From NCBI GenBank assembly GCA_035506135.1, contig DATJPY010000034.1:1-42285 (forward strand): a stretch of 42,285 nt of DNA. The letters run 5' to 3'. Shown here piece by piece: positions 15,212-23,152 of the stretch. The DNA is from DATJPY01 sp035506135. Lineage in GTDB: Bacteria > Myxococcota_A > UBA9160 > PR03. The position numbers and the translations under genes were made by a program. Below the pieces are notes generated by a model that had not been told where the DNA came from, ran no database searches, and saw only the letters and a list, made by a program, of their open reading frames with translations. Position 1 is the stretch's first letter, and the number at the start of each line of letters is the position of its first letter.

Positions 15212-16561
15212 ATGTCGCTCTCTGCCGCTGCCCAGGCTCCGCGGCGCAGTGCCCAGGCTCCGACGCTCGCGCAGCGGCGGGCGCAGGGGCGCGCGCTGCG
15301 CGATCGCATCTCGCGCCAGGCCCACGGGACCTGGGAAGCCGATGCGAACCGCGAGGATCCCGTCGAGCTGCTGCGACGCGTCGAGCGGAACCGCATCCCG
15401 ACTCTCCTCCCGATCAAGCACGGGCGCATGGCCGAGTCGCCGTTTGGGTTCTTCCGCGGTGCGGCGCCGGTCATGGCCGCGGACCTCGCGACCCTGCCGA
15501 GGACGCCGCTCGCGGTCCAGATCTGCGGCGACGCGCACGTGCGCAACCTGGGCGCGTTCGCCGCGCCCGATGGACACCTGGTCTTCGACATCAACGACTT
15601 CGACGAGACCACGCGCGGTCCGTGGGAGTGGGACCTGAAGCGCCTGGCGGCGAGCTTCGTGCTCGCAGGCCGCGAGGCCGGCGCGCGCGATCGCGAGTGC
15701 CTGGAAGCGGTCGCGGATCTGTCCCGCACCTACCGCCGCGGCCTCGCGCGCTTCTCCGAGATGCCGTACCTCGAGCTCGCCCGCCACGAGGTCCGCAGCC
15801 ACGCGCGCGCCATCCACGAGACCCTGAAGAAGGCGCGGCGCGCGACGCCCCTCGAGGTACTCGAGAAGCTGACCGTGCGCGGCCGGAACGGAGTGCCGCG
15901 CATCGCGCAGCAACCGCCGCTGCTGACGCGCCTGCCGATGGGCCTCGCGCGCCAGGTGACGCGCGCGCTCGCGAGCTACCGGCAGACCCTGTCGGCCGAT
16001 CGCCAGCACGTGCTCGACGCCTATCGGCCCGCGGACTTCGGCTTCAAGGTGGTGGGGACGGGCAGCGTGGGCTCGCGGGACTACGTCGTCCTGGGGCTCG
16101 GCTTCGGCGCGTCGGACCCGCTCTTCCTCCAGGTCAAGGAGGAGTTTGCCTCGGCGTACGCGCCGTACCTGCGAGCCGATCCGGAGCACGACGGTCAGCG
16201 CGTCGCGCTCGGGCAGCGCCGCATGCAGACGTGGTCGGATCCGCTTCTCGGCTGGACGACGCTCGGCGGCCGCCCGTTCCTGGTCCGGCAGCTCGCCGAC
16301 CACAAGGCGAGCATCGAGCCCGACGAGCTCTCCGGTCCTGCGCTCTTGCAGTACGCGGCGGTCTGCGGCGAGATCTTCGCCAAGGCACACGCCCGTACCG
16401 GCGACGCCGCGGCGATCGCGGGCTATTGCGGCCGTGGCGACCGCTTCGACCGTGCGCTGGTTCGCTTCGCGCTCGCCTACGCGGATCAGACCACCGCCGA
16501 CCACGAGCGCTACCTGCGCGCGATCCGCAGCGGCCGGCTGCGCGCGCGCCGGGGCATCTAG
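15212..16561 (+). CDS. DUF2252 family protein
   Basis: A 449-residue protein of the DUF2252 family, whose fold is related to aminoglycoside phosphotransferases and protein kinases. Key boxes are the opening region PIKHGRMAESPFGFFRG (about 67-83), CGDAHVRNLG (105-114), which resembles the catalytic HGDxxxxN loop, and DINDFDET (126-133), which resembles the metal-binding DFD. The C-terminal half has LFLQVKEE and LVRQLADHK. No reaction has been established for the family to my knowledge; phosphotransfer is a guess from these motifs. The start ATG at 15212-15214 has GGGAG about eleven bases upstream. No partner gene is evident; it stands between divergent and convergent neighbours. Confidence 0.85.
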   Translation: MSLSAAAQAPRRSAQAPTLAQRRAQGRALRDRISRQAHGTWEADANREDPVELLRRVERNRIPTLLPIKHGRMAESPFGFFRGAAPVMAADLATLPRTPLAVQICGDAHVRNLGAFAAPDGHLVFDINDFDETTRGPWEWDLKRLAASFVLAGREAGARDRECLEAVADLSRTYRRGLARFSEMPYLELARHEVRSHARAIHETLKKARRATPLEVLEKLTVRGRNGVPRIAQQPPLLTRLPMGLARQVTRALASYRQTLSADRQHVLDAYRPADFGFKVVGTGSVGSRDYVVLGLGFGASDPLFLQVKEEFASAYAPYLRADPEHDGQRVALGQRRMQTWSDPLLGWTTLGGRPFLVRQLADHKASIEPDELSGPALLQYAAVCGEIFAKAHARTGDAAAIAGYCGRGDRFDRALVRFALAYADQTTADHERYLRAIRSGRLRARRGI

Positions 16562-16598
16562 CCGATGACCTTCGCTCGCCGATGGCTCGCTGCGCGTC

Positions 16599-16618
16599 GG
16601 CCGACTCTCGAGTCGGCC
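16599..16618. terminator. Palindromic hairpin between convergent genes
   Basis: GGCCGACT (16599-16606), loop CTCG, AGTCGGCC (16611-16618): a perfect 8-bp stem with a tetraloop in the 76-base gap between the stops of the DUF2252 gene and the phosphotriesterase-family gene. Its symmetry and place suggest a shared two-way terminator. No run of T follows on either strand, so it may act only in part or with Rho. Confidence 0.5.
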
Positions 16619-16637
16619 TCCTTGCCGCCGGCGCCGG

Positions 16638-17585
16638 TCAGTACGCTCCCTGCCGCTCGAAGATCCGGCGCGGATTGTCCACGGTCATCTGACGGATCTG
16701 CCCCTCGGACACGCCGCTCTCGCGCAGCGCGGGGACGACGTCGTCGGAGATGTGCAGGAAGTTCCAGTTGGGCACGGCCTTGCGCACGGCCTCGCGCGGG
16801 AACCAGTCGATGTGGCAGGACGCATCGTGCGAGAGGACCATCTGCGCGGCCCAGCCGCGCTTGCAGAGCTCGACGATCGTGTCGACGCGCTGCTTGGTCG
16901 GCAGGATCACGTCGATGCCGAAGCGGTCCATTCCGATCGTGCTTCCGCGCCGCAGGATCTTCTCGAGATAGTCGAGGTCGACGCTGTCCCCGCAGTGACC
17001 GATCACCACGCGCGAGAGGTCGACGCCCTCGGCCTCGAAGACGTCCTGCTGGGCCAGGCCGGTGTGGTGGGCGACGGATGTGTGCGTCGAGATCGGCACC
17101 CCGGTGCGCCGGTGCGCGCGCGCGGAGATCTGCAGGATCTTGCGGTTCAGGTCGGTCACGCCGAGGCGATCGGTCGCGCACTTGATGATGCCCGCCCGGA
17201 TCGCCGAGCCCTGGATCCCCTCGCCGATGTCGCGCAGCAGGTAGCGCAGCAGCGTGTCGTGGTCCCAGGCCTCCATCCACGGCTCCTCGGTCCAGTAGAA
17301 GCCGGTGGCCGCGATGATCTGCACGCCCGAGCGCTCGGCCACCGCGCGGATCACGTGGATGTCGCGGCCGAGGTTGATCGCCGTCAGGTCGACCATCGTG
17401 CGCACGCCGCGCGCGCGCGCGGCGGCGAGCTCCTCCGCGGCCGCCTGGACGAAGCGCGGCACGTCGACGTAGTCGGGGAAGCTCTGCCGCATCGCCCAGT
17501 TGGCGATCAGCACGTGCTCGTGCATCAGCGTGAAGCCCAGCTCGGCCGTGTCGATCGCGCCGAGCACGCCGTGGACCGTCGCCAT
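16638..17585 (-). CDS. Phosphotriesterase-family metal-dependent hydrolase
   Basis: A 315-residue amidohydrolase-superfamily enzyme of the phosphotriesterase/PTE-like lactonase group. All binuclear metal ligands can be placed: His22 and His24 (MHEH), the Lys carrying the bridging carboxylate at Lys135 (GIIKCATD), His168 (STHTS), His197 (GHCGD) and Asp254 (SHDASC). Members hydrolyse phosphotriesters or, more often, lactones. The pattern cannot separate these. The ATG at 17583-17585 has GGAGG nine bases upstream. It follows the glycine-zipper lipoprotein gene by 17 bases on the same strand, so may share its transcript. No signal peptide is seen; cytosolic location is likely. Confidence 0.88.
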   Translation of the reverse strand: MATVHGVLGAIDTAELGFTLMHEHVLIANWAMRQSFPDYVDVPRFVQAAAEELAAARARGVRTMVDLTAINLGRDIHVIRAVAERSGVQIIAATGFYWTEEPWMEAWDHDTLLRYLLRDIGEGIQGSAIRAGIIKCATDRLGVTDLNRKILQISARAHRRTGVPISTHTSVAHHTGLAQQDVFEAEGVDLSRVVIGHCGDSVDLDYLEKILRRGSTIGMDRFGIDVILPTKQRVDTIVELCKRGWAAQMVLSHDASCHIDWFPREAVRKAVPNWNFLHISDDVVPALRESGVSEGQIRQMTVDNPRRIFERQGAY

Positions 17586-17602
17586 GCGCTTCGCCTCCGG
17601 CG

Positions 17603-17938
17603 CTAGTAACCGGGGCCGTAGGTGCTCGGCGGCGGGGGCGGCGGCGGCTGCTGGCGCCCCTGCTCGTAGCCCTGCTGGTAGCCCTGGTTGCGGCCCTGCT
17701 GGTAGGCCTGCTGCTCGGACTCCTTCACCTTGCCGTACAGGAAGCCGCCGGCCGTGCCCACCGCGCCGCCGATCGCTGCGCCGAGGGCGGCGTTGCCCGC
17801 GAGCGCGCCGATCACCGCGCCGGCGGCCGCGCCGCCCGCGCCGCCGGTCAGCGTGCGCTGCTCGGTGGGCGAGAGATTCGCGCACCCCGCGACGGGGAGC
17901 GCGAGCAGGAGAACGGTCGCCACGGCGATGCGCTTCAT
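17603..17938 (-). CDS. Glycine-zipper lipoprotein
   Basis: A 111-residue lipoprotein. The lipobox ALPVAGC places the lipid on Cys19. Residues 32-69 form a glycine zipper (GGAGGAAAGAVIGALAG, GAAIGGAVGTAGGF), a helix-packing membrane motif like that of the OmpA-domain and SlyB/YmgG families. The tail is very Gln-rich with QQGRNQGYQQGYEQGR and seven consecutive prolines. Its ATG overlaps the stop of the Rap1a-like gene as ATGA and has only a weak Shine-Dalgarno site, so translation likely depends on coupling. Glycine-zipper proteins can be structural outer-membrane components or membrane-active toxins. Coupling with a possible immunity-type gene makes the second reading worth testing; it is not shown. 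Confidence 0.8.
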   Translation of the reverse strand: MKRIAVATVLLLALPVAGCANLSPTEQRTLTGGAGGAAAGAVIGALAGNAALGAAIGGAVGTAGGFLYGKVKESEQQAYQQGRNQGYQQGYEQGRQQPPPPPPPSTYGPGY

Positions 17939-18351
17939 TGCTTCTTCCCCGAGTCGGGTGCCTGCTTGGGGCACGGCCACGTCTCGATGAGGAACCGGAA
18001 CAGCACGTCGACCGCCGGCTCCTGCAGGTGGGTAGCGTGCTCGGGGGCTTTCGCCCACGTCACGAAGAGCGCCACCGCCTGGTTGCGGGTCGGCGGCGGA
18101 TCCGACGGGCAGACCAGCTTCCCACCGTCGGTGTTGACCGACTTGTAGTACTGCCAGGCGCCCGACACGAAGCCGTGGCAGAAGTGGATCGCCTCCCGGG
18201 CGAGATGGTCGTCGGCCGAGACGGCGCACAGGTCGACCAAATCGCCGGCGTTCCGGATGTAGAAGTCGTCCTCGGTCAGGGCCGCGCGCGCCGCGGACGA
18301 CCCTCCCATGGCGACCGCGATCGCGAGCAGGAAACCCAGTGCCTTTCGCAT
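17935..18351 (-). CDS. Rap1a/Tai-like periplasmic protein
   Basis: A 138-residue exported protein with a clear signal peptide (MRKALGFLLAIAVAMGG, cut near ARA). The mature part, with DLVDLCAVSADDHLAREAIHFCHGFVSGAWQYYK, matches the Rap1a/Tai immunity pattern: LC, then acidic loop, then CxGF/YxxG. Four cysteines (in DLCA, HFCH, LVCP, WPCP) allow two disulphides. Characterised Rap1a proteins neutralise type VI amidase effectors in the periplasm, but many family members are orphan and unproven. Start ATG at 18349-18351 has GAGGAG five bases upstream. No amidase or type VI gene is in the window. Its coupled partner is the glycine-zipper lipoprotein, not a known effector. Confidence 0.7.
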   Translation of the reverse strand: MRKALGFLLAIAVAMGGSSAARAALTEDDFYIRNAGDLVDLCAVSADDHLAREAIHFCHGFVSGAWQYYKSVNTDGGKLVCPSDPPPTRNQAVALFVTWAKAPEHATHLQEPAVDVLFRFLIETWPCPKQAPDSGKKQ

Positions 18352-18438
18352 GACGCTCCTCGGGCTCTCGCCCCTCCTCCACCCCGAGCCCTTCGGAGTA
18401 GCGCATCGCGCGCGCGACGTCCCGCCCTCGCACGCGGC

Positions 18439-19479
18439 TCAGCGGTGCCCGTGTCGATGGTGGAGGTCGGGCCAGTGGGGATGCGCGTGCGCCTGCACCT
18501 CGTGGCGGTGCCAGTGGGTGTGGCGTGTCGAGGCGGACTCGCCCGCGTGCTCGTGCAGGTGGTGGCCGTCGTCGTGGCGATGGGCGTGGACGTGCTCGAG
18601 CGCCTCGTGCTCGTGTCCGTGCTCGTGACGCGCGCGCAGCAGCGCGGCGACCGAGATCGCGAGCAGCGCCGCGCCGAGGCCCTGCGCGCGCCCGAGCGGC
18701 TCGCCGAGCAGCGCGAAGGAGAGCCCGGCGGCGAGGAAGGGCGCGCTGGCGAAGATCCCCTGCGCGCGCGTCGCGCCGAGCTGCTGCGCCGCCGCGATGT
18801 AGAGCGCCACGCTCGCGCCGTACGAGAGGGCGCCGAGCGCGAGCGCCGCCGCCGCGCTCGCCGCCGATGCCGTGAACGGCGCCGTCGCAAGCCCGATCGC
18901 GAGGTTGGTGGATCCCGCGACCGCCCCCTTCCAGAACGCGGCGCGCGCCGGGGTCATGCCATCGATGCGGCCGGTGAGCTGGTTGTCCGCTCCCCAACAC
19001 AGGCATGCGGCGGCGACGAAGCCCGCGGCGGCGAGCCCTGGCCATCCCGCGCCCCACGACACGACGGCGCCCGCCGCCGCGATGCCCACCACCGCGGCCG
19101 CGCCGCGCGCACCGAGCGGCTCGTGGAAGAGCCACGCGCCGAGCGCCGCCGTCGCCGCGATCTCGAGGTTCAGGAGCAGCGACACAGAGCTCGCGGTCGA
19201 GAGCGCGAGCCCGTGCAGGAGGAGCACGGGCGCGGCGATGCCGCCGAGCGCGACGGCCCCGGCGAGGCGCGCCCGATTCGCGGGATCGAGGCGCGCCGGC
19301 GCGGCGCCGCGCCGCGCGACGAGCGAGCCGCCGGTCCCGAGCGCGGCGCCGAGGTAGAGCAGACCCGCGAGCTGGAACGGAGACAGCGCGCCGAGCAGGA
19401 GCTTGCTCGCGGGCGTCGCAACGGCGAACAGGAGTGCCGAGCCCAACGCGAGCCCGATGCCGGCCATCGGGCGGAGCAT
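18439..19479 (-). CDS. EamA/DMT-superfamily transporter with histidine-rich tail
   Basis: A 346-residue inner-membrane protein. Residues 1-280 give about ten hydrophobic helices in two EamA halves (for example GSALLFAVATPASKLLLGAL and the second-half GASVALYIAAAQQLGATRAQG). The last 65 residues are soluble and hold 23 His, mostly as HxH or HH (HEHGHEHE, HVHAHRHDDGHHLH, HPHWPDLHHRHGHR). Such tails usually bind Ni, Co, Zn or Cu, so I infer metal export or metal-sensitive gating rather than the amino-acid or sugar export common in the family. The ATG at 19477-19479 overlaps the start of the divergent RMD1 gene in a single CATG. An inner Met at 19467 is a plausible alternative. Neither start has a Shine-Dalgarno site. 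Confidence 0.8.
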   Translation of the reverse strand: MLRPMAGIGLALGSALLFAVATPASKLLLGALSPFQLAGLLYLGAALGTGGSLVARRGAAPARLDPANRARLAGAVALGGIAAPVLLLHGLALSTASSVSLLLNLEIAATAALGAWLFHEPLGARGAAAVVGIAAAGAVVSWGAGWPGLAAAGFVAAACLCWGADNQLTGRIDGMTPARAAFWKGAVAGSTNLAIGLATAPFTASAASAAAALALGALSYGASVALYIAAAQQLGATRAQGIFASAPFLAAGLSFALLGEPLGRAQGLGAALLAISVAALLRARHEHGHEHEALEHVHAHRHDDGHHLHEHAGESASTRHTHWHRHEVQAHAHPHWPDLHHRHGHR

Positions 19480-20308
19480 GGCGCAGGGCCGGGGCGCGCC
19501 GCATCCTCAGACGGTGCCCCCCGCCGGCGACAAGACGCTCTCGGTGCGCACCCGCTTCGTGGGGACGCGCATCGACCTGCGCGCCTTCGAGAGCGGCAAG
19601 CCGCTCGCGCTCCATCCGCTCACGATCCGCGCCGGCGAGCGCGGCCTCGGCGTGCTCTTCCGATTCGGTGCGGTGGCGCTGGTCGACGTGAGCCCCGTCG
19701 AGGAGGCCGCCTTCTTCGAGGCGCTCGCGCCCTTCGTGGTGGGCGCCCTCGAGCGCCCGGAGAGCGAGGAGGCGGAGATCGCGATCGACCCCGAGGCGCC
19801 CGAGCGGGTGGACGAGAACGGCGTGCTGCGCCTGCATTCGGCGCAGCTCGAGCGCCTGCAGGTCGTGGCCCACGTGCTCGCCAAGAGCACCGTGCTCGCC
19901 TGGTACGAGCAGCGCGCGACGGAGCTCTTCGACCGCGTCGAGTCGCTCGCCGAGGAGCTCCAGCGCGGCGGGCGTGGACCCGCCAGCGGCCGCGAGCTGG
20001 CGCGGCAGATCGGCGACGTGCTGCTGGCGCAGACGCGGACCGTGGGCCGTGTCGAGGTGGGCGAGAAGCCGGAGATCACCTGGGACGATGCCGATCTCGA
20101 CCGCCTCTACGAGCACCTCGCGGCGGAGTACGAGCTGCGCGACCGCGATCGCGCGCTCGCGCGCAAGCTCGAGCTGGCATCGCACATCGTCGAGACCTAT
20201 CTCGACCTGCTGCAGAACCGGCAGAGCCTCCGCGTCGAGTGGTACATCGTGATCCTGATCGTCGCGGAGCTGGTGATCGTGCTCTATCAGATCCTGCTCC
20301 GGAAGTGA
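19478..20308 (+). CDS. RMD1/DUF155 family protein
   Basis: A 276-residue protein of the RMD1/DUF155 family, known in mitochondria (RMND1) as a factor of unclear mechanism supporting organelle translation; bacterial members are undefined. Marks are the opening VRTRFVGTRIDLRAF, RFGAVALVDVSP near residue 60, SHIVETYLDLLQNRQSLRVEWYIV, and one C-terminal membrane helix (WYIVILIVAELVIVLYQILL). The middle is helical and charged. The start is uncertain: the ATG at 19478 lacks a properly spaced Shine-Dalgarno site and shares bases with the divergent transporter start. GTG codons at 19514 and 19535 would leave the conserved core complete. It converges with the metallophosphoesterase gene. Confidence 0.75.
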   Translation: MAQGRGAPHPQTVPPAGDKTLSVRTRFVGTRIDLRAFESGKPLALHPLTIRAGERGLGVLFRFGAVALVDVSPVEEAAFFEALAPFVVGALERPESEEAEIAIDPEAPERVDENGVLRLHSAQLERLQVVAHVLAKSTVLAWYEQRATELFDRVESLAEELQRGGRGPASGRELARQIGDVLLAQTRTVGRVEVGEKPEITWDDADLDRLYEHLAAEYELRDRDRALARKLELASHIVETYLDLLQNRQSLRVEWYIVILIVAELVIVLYQILLRK

Positions 20309-20360
20309 GGACCGCACGCAGCGAGGCGAAGTCGAGCGAAGTCCACAGAGGGCCGAGCGG

Positions 20361-21650
20361 TCAACAGCGCGGAACGAGTTCCAGCAGCGACGCCTCGCCG
20401 GGTACTCCGATCCGCAGTGGGAAGCCGTAGAAGCCGGTGCCGCGATGCACGTAGAGCCGGTTCGGGCCGTGTCCGAACAGGCCGTGATCGGGCCAGCGCG
20501 AGCGGGCCAGCACCGTCCAGTCGAGGCCCAGGCTCACCAGCCCGATCTGCCCGCCGTGGGTGTGGCCGGAGAGGGTGAGGTCGGCCTCGCCCTTCGGGAC
20601 GTCGCGGAAGCCGAGCGGGTCGTGCAGAAGGAGCAGGCGCACGTGCTGCGGGCGGCGCGGGAAGCGCGCGAGCAGGTGCTGGATGCGCTGCGCGCGCGAC
20701 TCGCTCGCCCAATCGGCCCCCAGGATCTGGACGTCTCCGATGCGCGTCGCGACGCACGCCTCCTCGTCGATCAGCAGGTGGACGCCGTTGGCGGCGAGCG
20801 CTCCGCGCACCTCGCTGCGCGCCTCGTGGTCGTGGTTGCCGAAGATCGCGAAGCATCGGCCGGGAATCGCAGCCAGTGGCTCGAGCGCGCGGGCGAGAGC
20901 GCCGGGCGTCCCCTGCCCCTCCATGGTGAGGAAATCGCCCGTCAGCAGGACGAGATCGGGCTCGTGGTCGAGCAGCCTCTCGATGCGGCGACGCAGGCGA
21001 TGCACCGGCTGCCACGGTCCGAGGTGCGGATCGGCGATCTGGACGATGCGAAGCGCCGGCTCGCCGAGCGGCGGCGGGCGGCGGCGATGGCGCTCCACCG
21101 GAAGCCGCGCCAGAGCCTCCGGCTCGTTGCCTCCGAGCCGCACCCGAACCACCTCGCGCGGGAGCCGGAGCGACGTCGCGAGCGATGCGACGACCACCGC
21201 GAGCGGAGCGAGGTCGAGCCAGCGCAGCGCGTCGAGCGCCGCGCCCGCGCGGGCGAGCGCGAGCGCGCCCCGGAGCGGCGCGAGCAGGAGGAGCCACGGG
21301 CCGGCGATGGCGCCCATCGCGACGAACGCCATGCCCGGCACGCTCACCGCGTAGCGGAACCAGCGCGCGCGCAGCCGCGCGCGGACGAGCGATGCGAGGT
21401 GCACGCCCGCGGCGGCGAGCCCATACGCGAAGCCCGCCGCGAGCGCGGGCGCGGCGGGCGCGGGCAGCGTCCCGAGCAGCCGCGCGTACAGCACGAGCGC
21501 GGCGGGGAACGAGAGCGCGAGGATGATCGCGGCGAACGTGGCGTAGCGGCGGCCGCGAGAGCGAAGCGCGTAGAGCGGGACGCCGAGCCCGACCGCGGCA
21601 GCGGCGGCGAGCGGCGCGCAGCCGAGCAGCTCGGACGACGCCTCGGTCAC
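20361..21650 (-). CDS. Membrane-anchored calcineurin-like metallophosphoesterase
   Basis: A 429-residue protein in two parts. Residues 1-165 give about five membrane helices. Residues 200-429 are a metallophosphoesterase of the YkuE/YaeI type with every metal motif present: DPH (Asp207, His209), GDF (Asp239), GNHDHE (Asn272, His273), LLLHDP (His343) and GHTHGG (His363, His365). Related proteins act on phosphoesters such as UDP-diacylglucosamine or other envelope lipids; the substrate here is unknown. The GTG at 21648-21650 overlaps the stop of the lytic transglycosylase as GTGA, which favours this start over longer frames and indicates translational coupling. The pair suggests an envelope-maintenance role. 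Confidence 0.85.
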   Translation of the reverse strand: MTEASSELLGCAPLAAAAAVGLGVPLYALRSRGRRYATFAAIILALSFPAALVLYARLLGTLPAPAAPALAAGFAYGLAAAGVHLASLVRARLRARWFRYAVSVPGMAFVAMGAIAGPWLLLLAPLRGALALARAGAALDALRWLDLAPLAVVVASLATSLRLPREVVRVRLGGNEPEALARLPVERHRRRPPPLGEPALRIVQIADPHLGPWQPVHRLRRRIERLLDHEPDLVLLTGDFLTMEGQGTPGALARALEPLAAIPGRCFAIFGNHDHEARSEVRGALAANGVHLLIDEEACVATRIGDVQILGADWASESRAQRIQHLLARFPRRPQHVRLLLLHDPLGFRDVPKGEADLTLSGHTHGGQIGLVSLGLDWTVLARSRWPDHGLFGHGPNRLYVHRGTGFYGFPLRIGVPGEASLLELVPRC

Positions 21651-23023
21651 CCGGGATTCGAGCAGCGCAGGAAGGAGCGCTCGTCGCCCGCCTTCACCGC
21701 CTGGTATCTCTCCCAGAATCCCTCGTCCACGGTCTGCAGCTCGGGCGAGGTGTCGGGCTTGCGATAGCGGCGCAGATGGCCGGGCCCGCCGTTGTACGCC
21801 GCGTAGGTGGCGCGCGCGAGGTTGTCCTCGCCGCCCGGCGCCAGGTGCTCGCCGCCGGCCAGCGCGAGGTCGTTCAGGTAGTGCTGCAGGATCTCGCTGC
21901 CGGCGCGGCCGTTGTAGCCGATGTCGCCGAGGATGCCGCCGAGCGAGTAGATCCCGCGCCACACCTTGGCGTTGATCTGCATCAGGCCGAACGAGCCGGC
22001 GGAGCTCGTGAGCGGCAGGACTTCGCCCTGGCGCATGACGAACTGCCGCCAGCAGCTCTCCTGCCACGCCGTCGCGAGCACGAGGTTGCGATAGACCTGC
22101 GCGTGCTCGGAGCCCGCCTTCGCGCGCGCCATCGCCTCGTCCGCCGTCATCGAGAGCATCTCGCGGACGAGCGGCACGTACTCGCGCAGCTCGCTGGTCT
22201 TGCTCGGGACCCAGGTGTTGAGGCGCTTCACGAGCGCGCTCTTCTCGGGCGCGGGCGCGGCCGACGCTGCGGGCACGAGCCAGTCGCCCACGCCGGCGGC
22301 GAGCCCTCCGAGCCACGCGAGCGGCGCCCGCGGGAGCAGGAGCTGCGCCCCGCTGGGCGCGTCGCCCGGCGCGCCGAGCAGCGGGCTCGGGGCCGGCGCC
22401 GGCAGCGGGGGCCCGAAGCCGAAGATCTCGCGCAGATCGGGGTCGACCTCGGTGTCGTACGAGAGCGGATCGGGGCCGCCGTCACCCACCAGGATGCGCG
22501 CGAGCTTCCGAAGGCTCTCGGGCGAGGACGCGAGATCCCGCGCGACGCCGAGCCGCTCCGCCGCCCGCAGCATGTCACCCCCCTCGACGAAGGATCGATA
22601 CCTGCTCGCGGCGTCGGGCGGCAGGTCGGCCGCCACGCGGTCGAGCAGGGGAACGAGCTGCTGCCAGGAGGACTCGAAGAGCGAGGCGAGGAGGGCCGGG
22701 GCGTCGATCGTGAAGTCCGTGAGGAGCGAGATCAGCTCGTAGCGCTCCTCGATCAGGACCCCGAGCAGCTCGCTCCGCAGCTCGCCCTCCCGGCTGTCGC
22801 TCCCGGCGCGCTTCACGACCGCCGTGAGGAACGCGTCCCAGGTCTGGGCGATCTGCTCGCGGCTCGGGGGCTCGGCGGAGGACTTGTCGCCGTGCGCCTT
22901 CTTGTGGATCGCGTGGAGCGCCTCGGACAGGTCGCTGGCCCGGGACGGGGCGACGAGCGGCCCGGACAGGGCGACGAGCAGCACGGCGGTTCCGACCGCG
23001 CAGCGGCGGAGACTCGGGGGCAT
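21647..23023 (-). CDS. Exported lytic transglycosylase (SLT domain)
   Basis: A 458-residue exported protein. Signal peptide about residues 1-30 (cut near SRA). Residues 31-290 are helical with a Pro/Ala-rich linker and match no family I recognise. Residues 300-440 are an SLT lysozyme-like domain that cleaves peptidoglycan to 1,6-anhydro products: catalytic Glu322 in WQESCW, SAGSFGLMQIN (341-351) and AYNGG (409-413). The ATG at 23021-23023 has GGGAGGT six bases upstream. It is coupled to the metallophosphoesterase gene by a GTGA overlap. The long N-terminal region may target the enzyme or hold it inactive; that is inference. Confidence 0.85.
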   Translation of the reverse strand: MPPSLRRCAVGTAVLLVALSGPLVAPSRASDLSEALHAIHKKAHGDKSSAEPPSREQIAQTWDAFLTAVVKRAGSDSREGELRSELLGVLIEERYELISLLTDFTIDAPALLASLFESSWQQLVPLLDRVAADLPPDAASRYRSFVEGGDMLRAAERLGVARDLASSPESLRKLARILVGDGGPDPLSYDTEVDPDLREIFGFGPPLPAPAPSPLLGAPGDAPSGAQLLLPRAPLAWLGGLAAGVGDWLVPAASAAPAPEKSALVKRLNTWVPSKTSELREYVPLVREMLSMTADEAMARAKAGSEHAQVYRNLVLATAWQESCWRQFVMRQGEVLPLTSSAGSFGLMQINAKVWRGIYSLGGILGDIGYNGRAGSEILQHYLNDLALAGGEHLAPGGEDNLARATYAAYNGGPGHLRRYRKPDTSPELQTVDEGFWERYQAVKAGDERSFLRCSNPG

Positions 23024-23045
23024 CGCGCACCTCCCAAACGCGACG

Positions 23046-23080
23046 GGGTCGGGCGACAGGGTCGGGCCGGGTCGGGCGAC
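23046..23080. repeat. Short direct repeat upstream of lytic transglycosylase
   Basis: GGGTCGGGCGAC occurs at 23046-23057 and again at 23069-23080, with a partial unit GGGTCGGGC at 23059-23067 between them. The array lies 23 bases upstream of the transglycosylase start, in the 129-base gap. It could be a regulator site or simple slippage in GC-rich DNA. Confidence 0.4.
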
Positions 23081-23152
23081 GGGTCGTCCGGCTGGCGCCC
23101 GGGGCACGGCCGCGGAGCAGAGTAGCGGATCGGCCGGTCGACAGGGCCCTCT

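Noticed and set aside
20309..20360. Repeated GCGAAGTC pair in a convergent gap
   Set aside because: Two short copies only; no palindrome and no link to either gene.
17500..20430. A 976-codon open frame on the plus strand
   Set aside because: It is antisense to five well-supported genes, Arg/Ala-rich, and matches no family; typical of long false frames in GC-rich DNA.
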